Positions 11,036 through 23,436 of a stretch of 64,000 bases of DNA are shown here, one piece after another. The translations under genes and the position numbers were made by a program. The notes under the pieces were generated by a model, which saw nothing but the letters and a program-made list of their open reading frames with translations, was not told the origin of the DNA and made no database searches. The stretch is from Drechslerella dactyloides (Eukaryota > Ascomycota > Orbiliomycetes > Orbiliales > Orbiliaceae): positions 62,001 to 126,000 of the forward strand of contig JAGTWJ010000002.1 of the NCBI GenBank assembly GCA_020064725.1, written 5' to 3'. The stretch's first letter is position 1. Every line of letters starts with the position of its first letter.

Positions 11036-12650
11036 CTAAGGAATATACATGTGAAAGTCTTTGCGTTTGAATTCTGCTTGGACGTCCATAATGCTTTTGC
11101 GGGTTTCGTCGAGCGATTTCTATAGCGTGAAATCGACGTTAGAGATCATTCAGAACGTCTTCAGCCAGGTGTCACAACTAGCTGCGGCGCAGTGCGCGTG
11201 GCTGCCGTCGATATATATACGTACCCTCAGGACCTTGGTATATATCTGGAGCGAAGCGCCCTCTGCCGCAAACACAACACAAGTTAGCGTTCAAAATCCA
11301 ACGAACCAGCAGATAGTGTATTCTTTTCAGATGGCTTCGCCGTCGACCTGAAACGTCGAAACCAGGATCACGCAGATATCAAAAACTTAGCTACTGCCAA
11401 CATACCAACATATTCAATCATATTGAGCAGGTTGAACGCTCCTATATCCCGCTCGATTTTATCCGTTGGCCATACACCAACCGGGAGCTTAAAAACCTCC
11501 ACTCGGATTTGTTCGAACCCTGCAACTCTAAGCCACGCTTCGATATGCGGCCCGACAATCGCTGTGCGACCAAGCTGCTCGAACCCTTCCGAGATATTTT
11601 TCAACCAGGAGTTTAGCGCGCAGTCGACCGGTAACGTAGCATCGTCGCTTTGCAATTGTACTGCACTCTCGGCGACTTCGATCCAGCCTCCTGGTTTCAG
11701 AACCCTTTCCGCGCCCTATGTCAGCTCTGTTTTAGGTGGTAACTCCGCGGCCAACTCCCATCAATGGATATACATGCGGACGAGTTTTGCGGGTGTATTC
11801 GGGCGTTCAAACGTACTTAAATGCTTCCCTGCAAAACTGTGGCCAATCGGCTACTGCGCCGTGCACTTCGCGGGCGTGCACAAAGTCAAAGGTGCTCTGT
11901 GCCTGGACCCACGGCTCGTTGAAGTCATCAATCTCAAACTTGACGTTTGGAGGCACCCTTCAACACGGTATATTAGATCCCGCAGCATCAGACGGTCGAG
12001 CGGCACGGATACGCACCATCGCGGCTGTATCGGCGAAATATCTGCCATAAATAAGGTCAGTAGAACTTCCTTGGGATAATATGTTTCAAAGTGTGTCTCT
12101 CATGGGCGTACCATTTCCGACTACCACTGCGCTCGGAAACAAATCGCCTATTTCCAGTGCCCATATTCCCGTCCCAGTTCCAACATCAAGAATTTTCTAC
12201 GGTGATCAGATGAGTCAGCTAGGGCTCATTTTCCGGATCGGATAGATGATTCGCCATAAGCAAGCTTACCCGCGGATTCGGCGTAATGGGTGCCAGGTAG
12301 AGCCTGCCGCTCAAACGGAGCGTATATACCTGATGGCTGTGCCAGGATAGTAGCTACATCAGCTTTATCGTCGACGAACAACTTTACGGTTGATAGGCTG
12401 CGCAATGCTGAGATTTCATACAAGAGTTCCATTTGGTTTTGTTGTTTCTGCAGAGGATTTTGTTGGACTTTAGTATTGTGCAGATGTTGATATACTCGAA
12501 GCGTGTGTGAGACTCTACCTCATCGTTTGGCACAGGCCAGGCTTCTTCCTTGTAGCCATGATACCTTCTACCATTTTCAAACCGGTAATCTGGGAACGAA
12601 GTTAGTTGCGTCTCCTTGTGCGCAAGCCATGCATTTGGAGTTGGTGGCAT
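11036..12650 (-). CDS. LaeA/UMTA-like class I SAM-dependent methyltransferase
   Basis: Eight exons on the minus strand: 12496-12650, 12270-12336, 12112-12196, 12017-12041, 11817-11957, 11406-11704, 11225-11262 and 11036-11119; 297 residues with every phase closing. The family signature runs through the joins: FENGRRYHGYKEE, VPNDE, GRLYLAPITPNPR, motif I ILDVGTGTGIW (residues 76-86), DISPIQPRWVPPNVKFEIDD, FDFVHAREVHG, VLKPGGWIEVAES, and the C-terminal AEFKRKDFHMYIP. The group includes the secondary-metabolism regulator LaeA and many metabolite methyltransferases; which applies here is not visible, since no biosynthetic cluster lies alongside. Each exon alone looks broken, but splicing restores one intact frame. 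The intron 1 junction (between RFD and HQV) is the least certain. Confidence 0.83.
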
Positions 12651-14007
12651 GCGGATTTAGTAAGATTCAATTGGAGCACCTACTTGTGGCGGAGCTGGAC
12701 GAGAGCGATGTAGTGATGCTCGCACTGTATGGGTATAATTGTCAATAAATCGATGTTCCGGTCATTCCCATTGGCCAAATTTAAAGATAAGATGCGGGGT
12801 TGCTGACGCATCAGATCCATTTGGCCGAATTTATTTCGAAAATATTACACGCCCGATGATGGCCATACTTACATGTCATCTGGCTCGTACAAACACTCAA
12901 AAGCTTCGTCCCCCGTTGTTGGCTAATTTTAAGAGAAAGAAAATCCATATTAGCAGTTCTCCTGATACCAAAACACATGCGTGTGAATTCTGAGCGCTGA
13001 GGTGCTCTGATGAGGCGAGAAACGTCGAAACTCGAGGGTTGCATACAATCACCTGAAACGGGGGCACTCTGTCAAACAAAACCATAGCGTCGCTCGACCC
13101 CCAACAGCAAACTGCCCTACGCAAAGAAGAACGACCCAAGATTATTGTGGTGTGTAAGCGTATAAATATATTCTATTTCGATCAAGCCTGTGCAGCGGCG
13201 GCGCAACTACGATGGCCTCAACTATTCTACAACCGCATGCAAGGGGGTAAGCCCACGAACGTCAGGTCTTGAAGTTTTGTCGGAAGGGGCGTGAATGGCG
13301 GAGAAGTTGATTTCTCGAAGCTGCCAGCGCCACGTGGTGTGCTGATACGGCGATAAAAAGGATAACCACGGAAAGTTAGCCGGAGAAGCTAGAAGGCTGG
13401 GCGCCGAATTAAATTTCGGGATTAGCTATGATGTTATGGTCCAACAGGTGCATGGGCAGACAGGACCTTCACATACCTTTATATCGACATTTGTCTGCCT
13501 CACAAAATAGAGATTATCCTAACTGGAATGACCGACCAAACATTGGGCGGCCGCGCAACTTTTGTGGACTGACTGCTTCGCAAATCAGCCGTGGCGTGGA
13601 GGCCTGCGAGCTGGTTGGCCGACCATGCCCCACCCGCTCAGAAGCACGACTGCGATCCATGCCACGCCGGCACCAAGGGGGAAACGCCTCAACGTTTTCA
13701 TCTGCATGCATGCAACCACCACAGGGATGAAAGCGCGAAAACCTGGATTTGATACGTTCATGATAGGTACAAGTCTCGCAGCGATCAAATGCCGGAGCCG
13801 CGAGTACCGCCCGGGAGTGATAATTTCCGAACCTAGAAACCAGCCCTTATCTTTCCTATCTCCGGGGAAAATATATTAATCTCGGGCCTGTAAGCCGGTT
13901 ATAAACGGCGAAACGCTTACTAAAGATACTTAATAGAGCTAGATCGGATAGCTCTAAAATTTAGATACTGCCAAATGCGGAGATATAGTAAAGTCGGTGT
14001 ATACTTA

Positions 14008-14021
14008 GCGCTAATTAGCGC
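14008..14021. repeat. Perfect 14-bp palindrome
   Basis: GCGCTAATTAGCGC is its own reverse complement and sits in an AT-rich, TA-rich stretch. It could be a binding site for a dimeric factor or chance. Confidence 0.5.
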
Positions 14022-14786
14022 GTATCCGATATATTTATACGATTGTATACACAATGAACCAGACAACAACTGAGGTAACCCGCCAAAAAGGACATACGTT
14101 GTCAATTGCGAGCCGCCGGAAAAGGAGAAGGTATAATTGAAAGCACAATATCACGCCATCATAGTTAGTTTTGTCGACGGTCATTGGCCAAGCTGCGACA
14201 GGGACAAAGTATGGGTACGTAACTCTATCCATATGCGTAGGTTTGATCAATTATATCTCGTTCGGAATTCGATCCTAGTTCTAAGTGACGTTATATCTGC
14301 CTGGCGTGATACGTATTTAAACATGCAGTTGTTGATATAATGGACGGGACACTTGCTTCCTGATCTTGTTTTCAACCGGTCGATTATATTGTTGATTATG
14401 GTCGGGAAACTCATAGAAAAAGGAGAACTCCCAAGTGCACACAACAGGAGCCAACGCAGTTTCTACAGGTATGCAACATTGCGGAATACAAATAACTAGC
14501 GCTTGTACTATGGTCGTCCATCAAGTCTGTCTACATACACGTCGGAAAACTTCCAAAATCTCGAACTGTTGCTATATACACATATAAATACTGTGTCACC
14601 CGTTTACCCTTAGTTAGCTAAAACAACGTATTTCATCGTCTAGCTTAAATAGATCCGATGAACCATTCGTAATTGAAAAGCACCTCTCAGCTCAGTCTGT
14701 GGATCTGGTGCGTGCGATATTATATATATACGTTTCCGGACTGACAGAAATTACCCGTCTATTAGCCTAGCCTTGAGCCGTGTGCC

Positions 14787-15077
14787 ATGACCGGTAGTAT
14801 ACAATTACTCACAGGACTGGGCGCGGCTATCTTATACAACAGTCTCGACACCAGCAAAGCCTGGCAACGCTTATACAATGCCTTGATCAAGACACTGTTA
14901 CAAGCAACTACTAGTATACTCGCCCCAGCTACAGCTGGTGACTTTGTCAGTCGATTCTTAAGTTGGAAGAGACGGAAAGTGATTATTCGTTCTCATGCGT
15001 CCCACAGGATTGATAGATGCATTACGATTTTGGACTCTATAATCCGAATTAATGATGTCGTTAACTATATGGCCTAG
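14787..15077 (+). CDS. Doubtful 96-residue hypothetical protein
   Basis: An ATG-initiated frame of 96 residues with no recognisable family. It starts MTGSIQLLTGLGAAILYN and has a basic central part (SWKRRKVIIRSH). An AT-rich TATA-like run lies about 60 bp upstream (14720-14732). There is no homology signal I can name, so it may be non-coding. Confidence 0.15.
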   Translation: MTGSIQLLTGLGAAILYNSLDTSKAWQRLYNALIKTLLQATTSILAPATAGDFVSRFLSWKRRKVIIRSHASHRIDRCITILDSIIRINDVVNYMA

Positions 15078-15427
15078 GGTACAAGGTTTACGAATTCGTA
15101 TGTTTACTGAGATTGTATATTTTTTATTATTCATGACACGGCAATCGAGCCACGCCTGGTCTACTATTAGTACAGGGCGCGCTATGCCCCGTTCAATACA
15201 TAAGCACATGCATACACACACTCGCTATGCGGAGGCATCTAGAGCTCAATCCACAAAAAATGTATCCTAAGGTATTGGTAACCATGAAAGCAGTCCACAA
15301 CCGAAAAAGCAGCCGTCCCCAGACACCGAAAATGCCGGCCAAAGCGAAAAGAGAAATAAATAAGTAAAAAAGGGGTATTGACGTATCGACGTGGTAAATC
15401 AGATACGTGATACTGTTCACTAGGGTG

Positions 15428-18400
15428 TCAGGCCGTCGCGGATACAGGCTTAGCCGATGGTGCCGCCGCCTTGTCTTGCTCCTTTTCACCGCTCGCCTCC
15501 TTTGCCTTCTCCTGCTCCTTCTCTGTTGCACTCTTCTCTCCCGCCTCATCAACCTGCATTGCACCGGAACTGTCCTTCTCGCCATCACCCTTCTCAACCC
15601 CCGTCTTCACCAGCCATCGGCTCCCGTTCACAGTTACTGCTGCAGGCACGCCCTCCACCTCTCCCGGCGTGGCCACAGTCGCTGTATCATTAGCCTTGCG
15701 CATCTTCTGCCACTTGGCCAGACGCTCGTGCACCCCTGCCATACCCCTCTTATCCGCAAACCCAACATAGCTGTCCTCAACCCACTTGATCTCCTCAACC
15801 ATAAAGCTCATTCCGTCGTGTTCCTTCCAGCTGTGGCTTTTCAGCCCATACCGGACGGAACTTGCATACTCCTTCAGATTCCCACAAATCACTACCTTAA
15901 CCAGCAGGTCTTTCCTCTCGGGAATCTTCTGCGCGGATTTCGGCAGACCCTCCGCCATCATCGCCGCAATCTCCCGCTGCCGCGCCGTTGCACCCCGCCG
16001 CTTGGGCGCCGAAAGCTTAGCGACGACGGTGTCGTGCGCGGACGCATACTCGACTACCTCTTGTCCGTCGCGCACACCGGGGATATACCCAAGGTGAATA
16101 AGCACGGCAAGCACATTACTGTCATCCGTGTATACCTCCGTACCCCACAGCAGACGCTTGCGGCACACCCGCTCACGTTCCTCCAGTGACAACGCGTACC
16201 ACGGTATCCGTACTATGAAGGTGCAGTTTTCGCGGTCCAAGAACAGCGGGATGTGCGAATACGATTTGACGGTGCCAGACTTCTTGACGGCGGTAAGTGT
16301 GTAGACCATCGATCCAAGATGGTGACGTTCATGGTTCTTCAGGTCTTCGCGGACCTCCGTGCTGTCGATGACCTGTGGTGGTGGGATGATAGGCTGGCTG
16401 TTTGGGACATAGCCACTAGTCGGCGGAACCGAGACAGGAGCAAAGCCGGGCGGTTTTGTGGGGGTGTTGCTCAAAGAGCCCGGGTCGTCCAGATTCGATA
16501 GTGTGCTATCCGATCGTAAATGTGAACTCCTATGCGTGGGAGACGTTAGTCGTAGGTTAGGACTTGGCGGGGGCGATTCTAGACATACGGGGTATAGGGT
16601 TTCCGCCGCTTGGCTGCCCGCTCGATTTGAGGCTCGCTGCGCTTGTGCGGGCTCAAAGTAACCACTTCAATGCCAGTCATCTCGACGTCGTCGTCCTTCT
16701 TCAGCATGGCGTCAGACTCATCGATCACGACAACCTCTCGTTTGAGCTTGGGCGAATGCGAGATCATATCTCCAACGAAAGTACCAGGGTATTTTCGCTC
16801 GTGAATGCCTTTCACAAGCGCCTCTTCCGCTCTCAGTGGTGGGATATCGGTGCTTCGCTCGCGTTCCGGCATTTCGCGCTCCCAGGGCTTATGATCATGT
16901 TGCCGATCTCCCAGTATGTGTGCCGGGTCCTCCAGTGTTCCAGATGGCTTCTTGCGGTCGTCACCGTATTGGTGCAGATTCGGGATGGCATGCTGGTTGG
17001 ATAGGCCAGGGGTTATGGCGAACGGCGATTCCGGCATCTGGGTGGTATACGCATTGAATGATAGAGACGCAGCCGAGGAAGTCGGGGGAGCGGGATGGTG
17101 GTAAGACGGAGACGACTGGGGTTGAGGCTGCGCCTGGTGAGAGACCGTAGGCGAGACATTGGGCAACGAGGGTGGTGGTGGCTGTTGTGGTTGTGGTTGT
17201 GGTTGTGGTTGTGGTTGTGGTTGTTGTTGCGGTGGAGGCGGAGGTGGTGGGGGTTGAGCTTGCCTTGCCGGTGGAAGCGGTTGAGCTTGTCGGGGCGGGG
17301 TCGGTTCACGACGAGGGGGTGGTTCTGGAATCTGCCGCTGATAAGGGCTGTCGGGGTAAGAGCTTGTGCGCAGGTGATTTTGCGCTCGAAGATGAGGTGG
17401 AGCGGGAGGATGATGCGGCGGCTGTGATTGCGAGTATTGTTCACGTTCCGGGATGCGCTCCTGCGGGTGGTAAGGAGGAGGATGGTGTTGCGTGTGAGGG
17501 TGCGGTGGTTGAGAATGTTGAGGGTGTTGCGGGTGTTGAGGCTGGGATTGAGGTTCGGCTTGCGGTGGGTAGGTAGGTTGCGATAGAGGTCGCGAAGGGG
17601 GTGAGAAGTGCGGGGGTCCGTCTCGAGGGCGCGATAAGCTGGGTCCGGGGCGGAATGGAGGGGTTCGGGTTTCCGGGAACGGTGGAGGTTTGCTCATTGG
17701 CGGGCTGTTAGAGCGGGTGGCCTCGATCGCGTGCCCTCCAATGGGAGGTCGGTCGCCGGGGGTGAACGGTCTCTTGAGCGGAGATAGATCCGGGCCCAAT
17801 GTGCGAGGAGGGTCTCTGAAGATGGACTGGGTCAGGGCCTCCAGTCGTACCGGTGGTCCCGAGGGCGCGTCGCCCAAGATGCTGGACAGCGACATGCCCG
17901 TCGGACGCGGAATTTCCAACGACGATATCGACGGAAGATCTCGCCCGCTGCCACCGAAGGAGTTGCCGCTGCTTGGAGGAGGAAAGCCCTGGGGATGAGG
18001 TGGGCCCGGCGGGCCCGGCGGCGCACGCGGGTAGTGAGGGGGACTAGGAGGCGGCATCGGCCGATTGGAGGTCGACGGAGGGCGATTTGGCGGCGCGTGG
18101 GACGAAGGATGGTACTGCGACGGCGGCTGCGACGGATGCTGGGGCTCGGAGTAGGAAGCCGAGCGTTGGTGGTGATGATGGTGAGGCGGCGGAGGGGGAT
18201 GCTGATGGCCTTGGGGCGGCGGAGGCTGCGAAAACAGGGGCTGAGGGGCGAAAGGGCCGCTTTGAGGGGCTCCAGCGTGATGAGGCGGCGCCGGGCCACC
18301 CTGCTGCAACTGCTGCTGGAGCTGGTGATGCTGCTGCTGGGTCGATTGCAGCGATGGGCCCGACGAGTACGGCGGCGGCGGCGGCGGCGGCGGGCCTGGC

Positions 18401-18435
18401 TGCGCGTAGTGCGGAGGAGGGTGGTGAGGGTGAGG

Positions 18436-18466
<31 letters not shown>

Positions 18467-19794
18467 TGAGAATGGGGATGGTCTCGCGGGTGTTCTCGCT
18501 CTCGCGGGTGTTCTGCGGCCGAAAATGCACACTGTCAGTTTTCGCGTTTCCGACACAGCTCGCAAAATGACGACTATGGTTCAGGGCGACCGGCCGACCG
18601 AAAAGGCCTCCGCCAAGGGCAGCCGGAAGCAGGGGCGCCCAAGCGCACCTCAGCAGGCTCAGGCGGCGCGGTCAGATGCAAGAGAAGCTGCAGCGGGGAA
18701 AAAGCAAGCGCGGGCTGCCAGATGTTCCGTCGAACACAGACAAGGGGGGCCGACAAGGGGACGGGCTCAGGGCGCCATGCACGAGGTTTAGCGCCGGTTT
18801 TTCTCGCTCAGCTCCCAGTCCGGTTGGATGATGCAACCGAAGCGGAGAAGAAGGGCAGACGATTAAAATTTAGACAGGAGGAAAAAGAAACGCGACAGGA
18901 AAAAAAAAGACTCCGGCTGGACGGGGGGACAGAAGAGGATAGGATCTATGCTATTCTCAGGATGGCGTGATGGGGTTGGAGATGGGCAGCGTAGCGTCGG
19001 CACCGCCGGTAGACGCTTTGTAAACATGACACGATCGGGAGACGGCGTTTGGCTTACCTGCTCGATACATCTGCGGGCTGGCGTTCAGCATGCTTCGGCC
19101 GGCGGACGGGCCCTCGTGGAGCGGCGGCGTGGCATTGTCGTTTTGGCGATGAAATGGCGGCGGTGCGGATCGATCTGCGCGCGCGGAGTTAGCGAGGGAA
19201 AACCCAAATCCGTAAACCTTCATTCACGCTTGCGGGCGTACCATCACGATGCGGTGGCATCGAAGGGGGCCCATGCAGCGGATGGCCCTGGTGCGGCGGC
19301 GGCGGGTGCTGCTGTTGTTGTTGTTGCTGCTGCTGCTGCTGCTCGTGCGAACGGTAGTTCCTGTGGTCATGATACCGGTCGTCCATGTTGTCGCTCCAGC
19401 TGGCATTTGGGACACGCTCTCCAGGATAGGATGGCCGCTTGTCGCTTGTCATGGGCGGCGGCGGCGGTCGACCCAACGGGGGAGGGGGGGGCTGATGCGA
19501 GGAGGGCGGAGGCGGTTGAGCTGGATGCATGTATCGTCGGTCGTCCATTCCAGCGGGTGCATGGGGAGGAGGAGGGTACGACGCCGAGTTTGGAGGAGGA
19601 GTGTTTCGTGACGAGAAGGACTTCGCCTGTCGGTGATGCTTTAGATCGGCAGCAGCACCATACGGCGGGGCGTGATGAGGCGGCAGACGGTGGTGATAGG
19701 ATATCGGCGACGCGGGCGTCGATGTCGAGGATAGGTTTGGCGACTGGTTCGGATGTCTGGTCGTGAATCGGGGTTGGTACGGCCGGGCGTCCAT
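15428..19794 (-). CDS. RXT3: RXT3-like subunit of the Rpd3L histone deacetylase complex
   Basis: Four minus-strand exons (19242-19794, 19058-19174, 16589-18512, 15428-16529; phases 1, 1, 2) encode 1,231 residues. The first 850 or so are disordered and Pro/His/Gln/Ser-rich, with an 11-Gln run, His-Ser and Gln-Pro dipeptide repeats and a YSSGP segment. The conserved domain is in the last exon: HERHHLGSMVYTL, SYSHIPLFLDRENCTFIVRIP, RLLWGTEVYTDDSNVLAVLIHLGYIPG and LLVKVVICGNL, matching the Rxt3 family (histone deacetylation protein). Rxt3 acts in nuclear transcriptional repression with Rpd3/Sin3. The tail is Lys/Glu-rich. The joins across the 59-nt last intron and two short upstream introns restore one frame, so the apparent separate ORFs form one gene. 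Confidence 0.83.
17184..17219. repeat. Hexanucleotide microsatellite (GTTGTG)6 inside the RXT3 gene
   Basis: Six perfect copies followed by GTTGTTGTTG. Read on the minus strand it encodes an alternating Gln-Pro run flanked by poly-Pro, so length changes stay in frame. Confidence 0.85.
18424..18471. repeat. Imperfect hexanucleotide repeat (TGAGRG)n inside the RXT3 gene
   Basis: Eight near-identical six-base units encode the His-Ser/His-Pro alternation on the minus strand near the start of exon 3. Confidence 0.8.
19309..19344. repeat. Polyglutamine tract in RXT3 exon 1
   Basis: On the minus strand 11 consecutive Gln codons (mixed CAG and CAA) follow a Glu codon and precede His-Pro-rich sequence. 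Confidence 0.85.
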
Positions 19795-21345
19795 GTTATG
19801 GTGTAGAGTGTATTTTTGCGGACGTCCAGAAAGTCAATATATAGTGGTGACCCGTGTGTAATCACAAGGTACACTTTCCGCCAGGAATGTTTGCCCTGGC
19901 TCGGCTGGCTGGCGGTGCCCGAACAAGCACCGGGATGACGGAACTCTGTCTCTCGCTCTCTCCTTTGGTGAGTGTCTGTCTCGCGGGCGGCAGCAGCGGA
20001 GGGCTCGAACACCAGGCGTCGTAGACGGTGAATTGGGATCGGTGTCGAAGTCAAAGTCGAAGATGACGGCAGTTTGCAGGATCGTGAGAGAGCGACGATA
20101 AGTGCAGCGGTGTCGTGTGTAGTGTGGATAAGGAAAAATAGTGCCGCCAACAATAACAACATGCCATGCGGGCCTTCGGGCCAGCCAGCACACCTGAAAC
20201 GGGGATTTTGGGCTTCTTATTTCGGTCGTCCGAAGCGGAAGGCCAGCAGCAGCAAGCAGCAGGCCAGGAGGAAATTAACGAGCAGCAGCTTCCCTCGCTC
20301 CGCTAGCTCGAAATTTCTCGCTGGTGCGTCAGTCCGTACCATGCATGCGCTGCATTCGTGCATGCATGCAGGCATGCGATGCGAGGAAGGGCGCTCCAGG
20401 ACCAAGCCAGGGCAGAATCGGGCACGAAACGCACTTGTGTTCCGTCCGTCCAAGTCAGCAGCCGGCCAGCAGTGCATGCAAGCAGGCTAGCTCGCCTTAT
20501 CGCGAGGGAGAGATTGCGGATGCAGTTGCGGTAGCCGTTGCCGTTGCAATCCCGTCCTCAGCAGGTCGAGACACGGTGCCGGCGGCCGTCAAAAGCCATA
20601 TTGCATTGCGTCGGCAGGCCTGCAGCCCGGCGGTTGCAGATGTGTCTTTTTATGTAATGTATGACAACCGTCTCTGCATGGACTGTTGCCTGCTTGGTTG
20701 GTTGGGTTGGATGGATGGATGGATGCCTACGGCTCTCTCTCTCTTTCTCTCGCCGTCCTGTCACTCTCCGTCTTTCTCATTCCCGGAGAGAGAGCTTGTA
20801 CGAGAGAGAAGCATGAGCATCTGCATTTATCCAGGTGGACTCGCATTCGTGTCTCGTACTGGCGCTCCACCTCCATGTCCGTCCACCCTCAACCGCACAT
20901 GCATCCACCAGCTGCACCAGCAGTTTCGGTATCATCGTGCAGGGTTCACGGATGGCTGGTGTGGGGTTCCTCGACCAGGTTTTGGCGTCCTTGGTGAATT
21001 AGGCAAGAATCCGAGGGGCCAGGCTAGGGTCTTTCTTTGCCTGGCCAACCAGCGGCCACGATTCGCGATGCCTGCTTCGGCGGGCGGCCAAGCGAGTGCG
21101 TTGTTTCAGCACGGCCGGCTAGTCGAATCGATCGAGGCGGCTCGGATGGTTCCGTCAGCGAAATGTTAATGCCAATCTCAGGCAGGCCGCAACGGTGGCT
21201 TACCGGCGTGGCGATGTCTTTTCGCGGATGGTGAAGCGTGTTTTGAGAACGTTGGGGAGTGCGGAGCTGGAGGAAGACACCAATTTGGCCAACTGGCGGC
21301 GTCGTTGCACGTTGACGTTGCCCACCACAGCTCCGGCCGATGCCA

Positions 21346-21386
<41 letters not shown>

Positions 21387-22532
21387 ACCGGTACGCAGCC
21401 GCTGCAGCCGCGACGCGACGCGGACCTGACGGGACGATACGATGCAAGCTATACTGGTAGATTGCTATGGCACTATATTAAGGGCCGCAGCTTGGAATTG
21501 GGTCTGCAAATGCTGATTCGACGGAGACGTGATTCCAGCGGCCGCATGCATATGCAGCGGCTGTGGCGATGCACGATGAAGCTGTACAGTCCGCCGCAGT
21601 TCGCGTCCACGGCCCAACGTCTGACGTTCGGGCCCGGCGTATTAGAGGATGCTCTGGATATTTTGCATTTCGATACCTCTAAGATACCGCCTGGCATTCC
21701 TCAATTACATCTAGAGCAACAGGCGTGGGAGGTTCGGATATGCACTTGGACTCACACTCGGCGGGTAGTTATGCTAAATATATTAATACCTATACATGTG
21801 TGGGCTTTGATTCCTCGTCCTTCTCCTCAGCTGCAAAGGCCGAAGTATTGTTCGACGGTGTCCATCACAGATTCAGGTTTCTGCTGTCAATTGAAATGAA
21901 TTCATCCTTATTCATATGACATTCCATCTTGTCAGAGCGGCTGCGACACAAGTCATCAGTACATATGTCATCAACCCAGCTTGCGAATCACACTCTCCTC
22001 AATTGATCAAGCGCAGCTCCGGCCCATGCATACATGAAGCTTGAAGTCTCGAAGCATGACGTCTCCAGATTCGATAAAATGCGTTGGTGCCACAAGCTTA
22101 CATAATCCTTTCAATCCGCCGTCGACGACCACGGACTGCTTTGCAATCGTACAGGCAGGCATCCATGGACCAGCTGAGGCGTATCGCACTGCTTGCCTGA
22201 AAGTCTGCCGGGCCCAGCGACGGACCACAGCGATCTTGAACGTTTGCGGACAAAGGAGCTGGCAGGAAATGCAGATGCGGAGAACCGAGGCTAGGCGAGC
22301 TCCCCCACGCGCAATTACGTGCTTCTCTCCCTAGGTATCGAATCCCGAACTGACGGCATCCAGCAAGAGGCATACAGCGATTATCTAACATTCGGCACAG
22401 CCGGAGCAGATTGTACTGTATATAAAAATTCGCCAGACCGGAGGCCCTATTTCATATTCTATCACTCAAGATTCATACGATTCCCAATCGACCAATTGAC
22501 CATCAAGATTTGATCATACAACAACTCGAACG
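19795..22532. other. Intergenic region of about 2.7 kb between divergent RXT3 and the NAD(P)-binding gene
   Basis: A GC-rich, simple-repeat-bearing stretch with many long but domain-free frames (for example 20324-21169 and 21195-21899 on plus). It holds ATGC-rich alternations near 20340-20380, GGAT repeats near 20709-20724 and a (GCCA)10 array at 21347. It likely includes a long 5' leader for RXT3. I support no gene here. Confidence 0.45.
21347..21386. repeat. (GCCA)10 tetranucleotide microsatellite
   Basis: Ten perfect tandem copies of GCCA. Frames crossing it read as Pro-Ala-Ser-Gln repeats only because of the array. Confidence 0.9.
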
Positions 22533-23436
22533 ATGTCTGCTCCCCACGTCCTCATCCTCGGCGGCCACGGCAAGGTTGCCCTGCGCCTGACCCCGCTACT
22601 CCTCCAGAAAGCCTGGAGCGTCACTTCTGTCATCCGCAATGCTGCCCACGAGGCAGACATCACAGCCTCTGCCGGCTCGCAGTACCCCGGCAAGCTCAAT
22701 GTTCTCGTCGAAAGCCTCGAGGACGTCAAATCCACGGCTGATGCCTCGCGAGTGATCTCAACCGTCAAACCCGACTACGTTGTCTGGTCTGCTGGTATGG
22801 CCTACCCACTCCCCTCGATTAATATGATATCTCTCGATATAGGTGGGCAGATTGAGCTGATGGACCGTTTGACAAACAGGAGCCGGCGGCAAGGGTGGAC
22901 CCGAGCGAACATTCGCCATTGACCGTGACGTCTGCAGATACTACATCGATGCCGCCGCCGCCAACCCCTCCGTCACCAAGTTTCTACTCGTCTCCTATAT
23001 CGCCTCCCGTCGCAGCCACCCACCCTGGTGGAACGACGAAGACAAGGCGTCCGCCGATCATGTGAACACCAACGTTCTCGCAGACTACTACAAGGCTAAG
23101 GTCGACGCGGACGAGTACCTTCTCGCGCGCGCCCGAGCCGCCAGAGCAGCTGGCAGGACCTTCTTCGACATTGACCTGCGTCCTGGAACGCTGACGGACG
23201 ACGAAGGTGGAGAGGGAGTATTACTCGGCAAGACGAGCAGCAGGGGAACGGTCAGCCGGGCGGATGTAGCGAGAGTCACCGCTGAGCTGCTGGACACGGA
23301 GTATCGAGGCTGGTTGGACATGCTGAAGGGCGGCGACAACGTACAGGAGGCCGTGCGTCGCGCGGTTAGTGAGCGTGTGGACTGTGTCGAAGGCGAAGAC
23401 CTCGAGCGGATTTACCAGACGGAACTCAAGCTGTAG
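22533..23436 (+). CDS. Atypical SDR: NAD(P)-binding / NAD-dependent epimerase-like protein
   Basis: Two exons, 22533-22794 and 22880-23436 (phase 1, 85 nt intron), 272 residues. The N terminus HVLILGGHGKVALRLTPLLL is a Rossmann dinucleotide-binding loop of the GGHGKV type. It is followed by ASRVISTVKPDYVVWSAGAG, FLLVSYIASRR, DYYKAKVDADEYLLARAR (the active-site Y-x-x-x-K position) and FFDIDLRPGTLTDD. This matches atypical short-chain reductases related to yeast YMR090W and bacterial YwnB. It is cytosolic with no signal peptide; the substrate is unknown. The splice junction inside SAGAGGKGG is supported by restored frame and the family motif. Confidence 0.85.

Larger units (their letters stand above)
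12651..15427. other. Gene-poor intergenic region of about 2.8 kb
   Basis: No gene is supported here. Open frames near 12739, 13428 and 13562 lack domains and conserved-looking splicing. The part at 13860-14110 is AT-rich with many TA and CTAG words and holds a perfect 14-bp palindrome. A 96-codon frame at 14787 is listed separately as doubtful. Confidence 0.45.

Noticed and set aside
12226..12650. Frameshifts or pseudogene at the start of the methyltransferase
   Set aside because: The apparent frame changes disappear when introns with correct GT-AG signals and matching phases are removed; the spliced protein carries all family motifs.
17995..18791. Plus-strand frames of 191 and 234 codons
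   Set aside because: They are shadows of the GC-rich repeats in RXT3 exon 3 and its intron, rich in Arg or Ala/Gly from microsatellites.
20324..21899. Two long plus-strand open frames (281 and 234 codons)
   Set aside because: They consist of low-complexity, Cys/Arg/Ser-rich sequence generated by simple repeats including (GCCA)10, with no domain or splice support.
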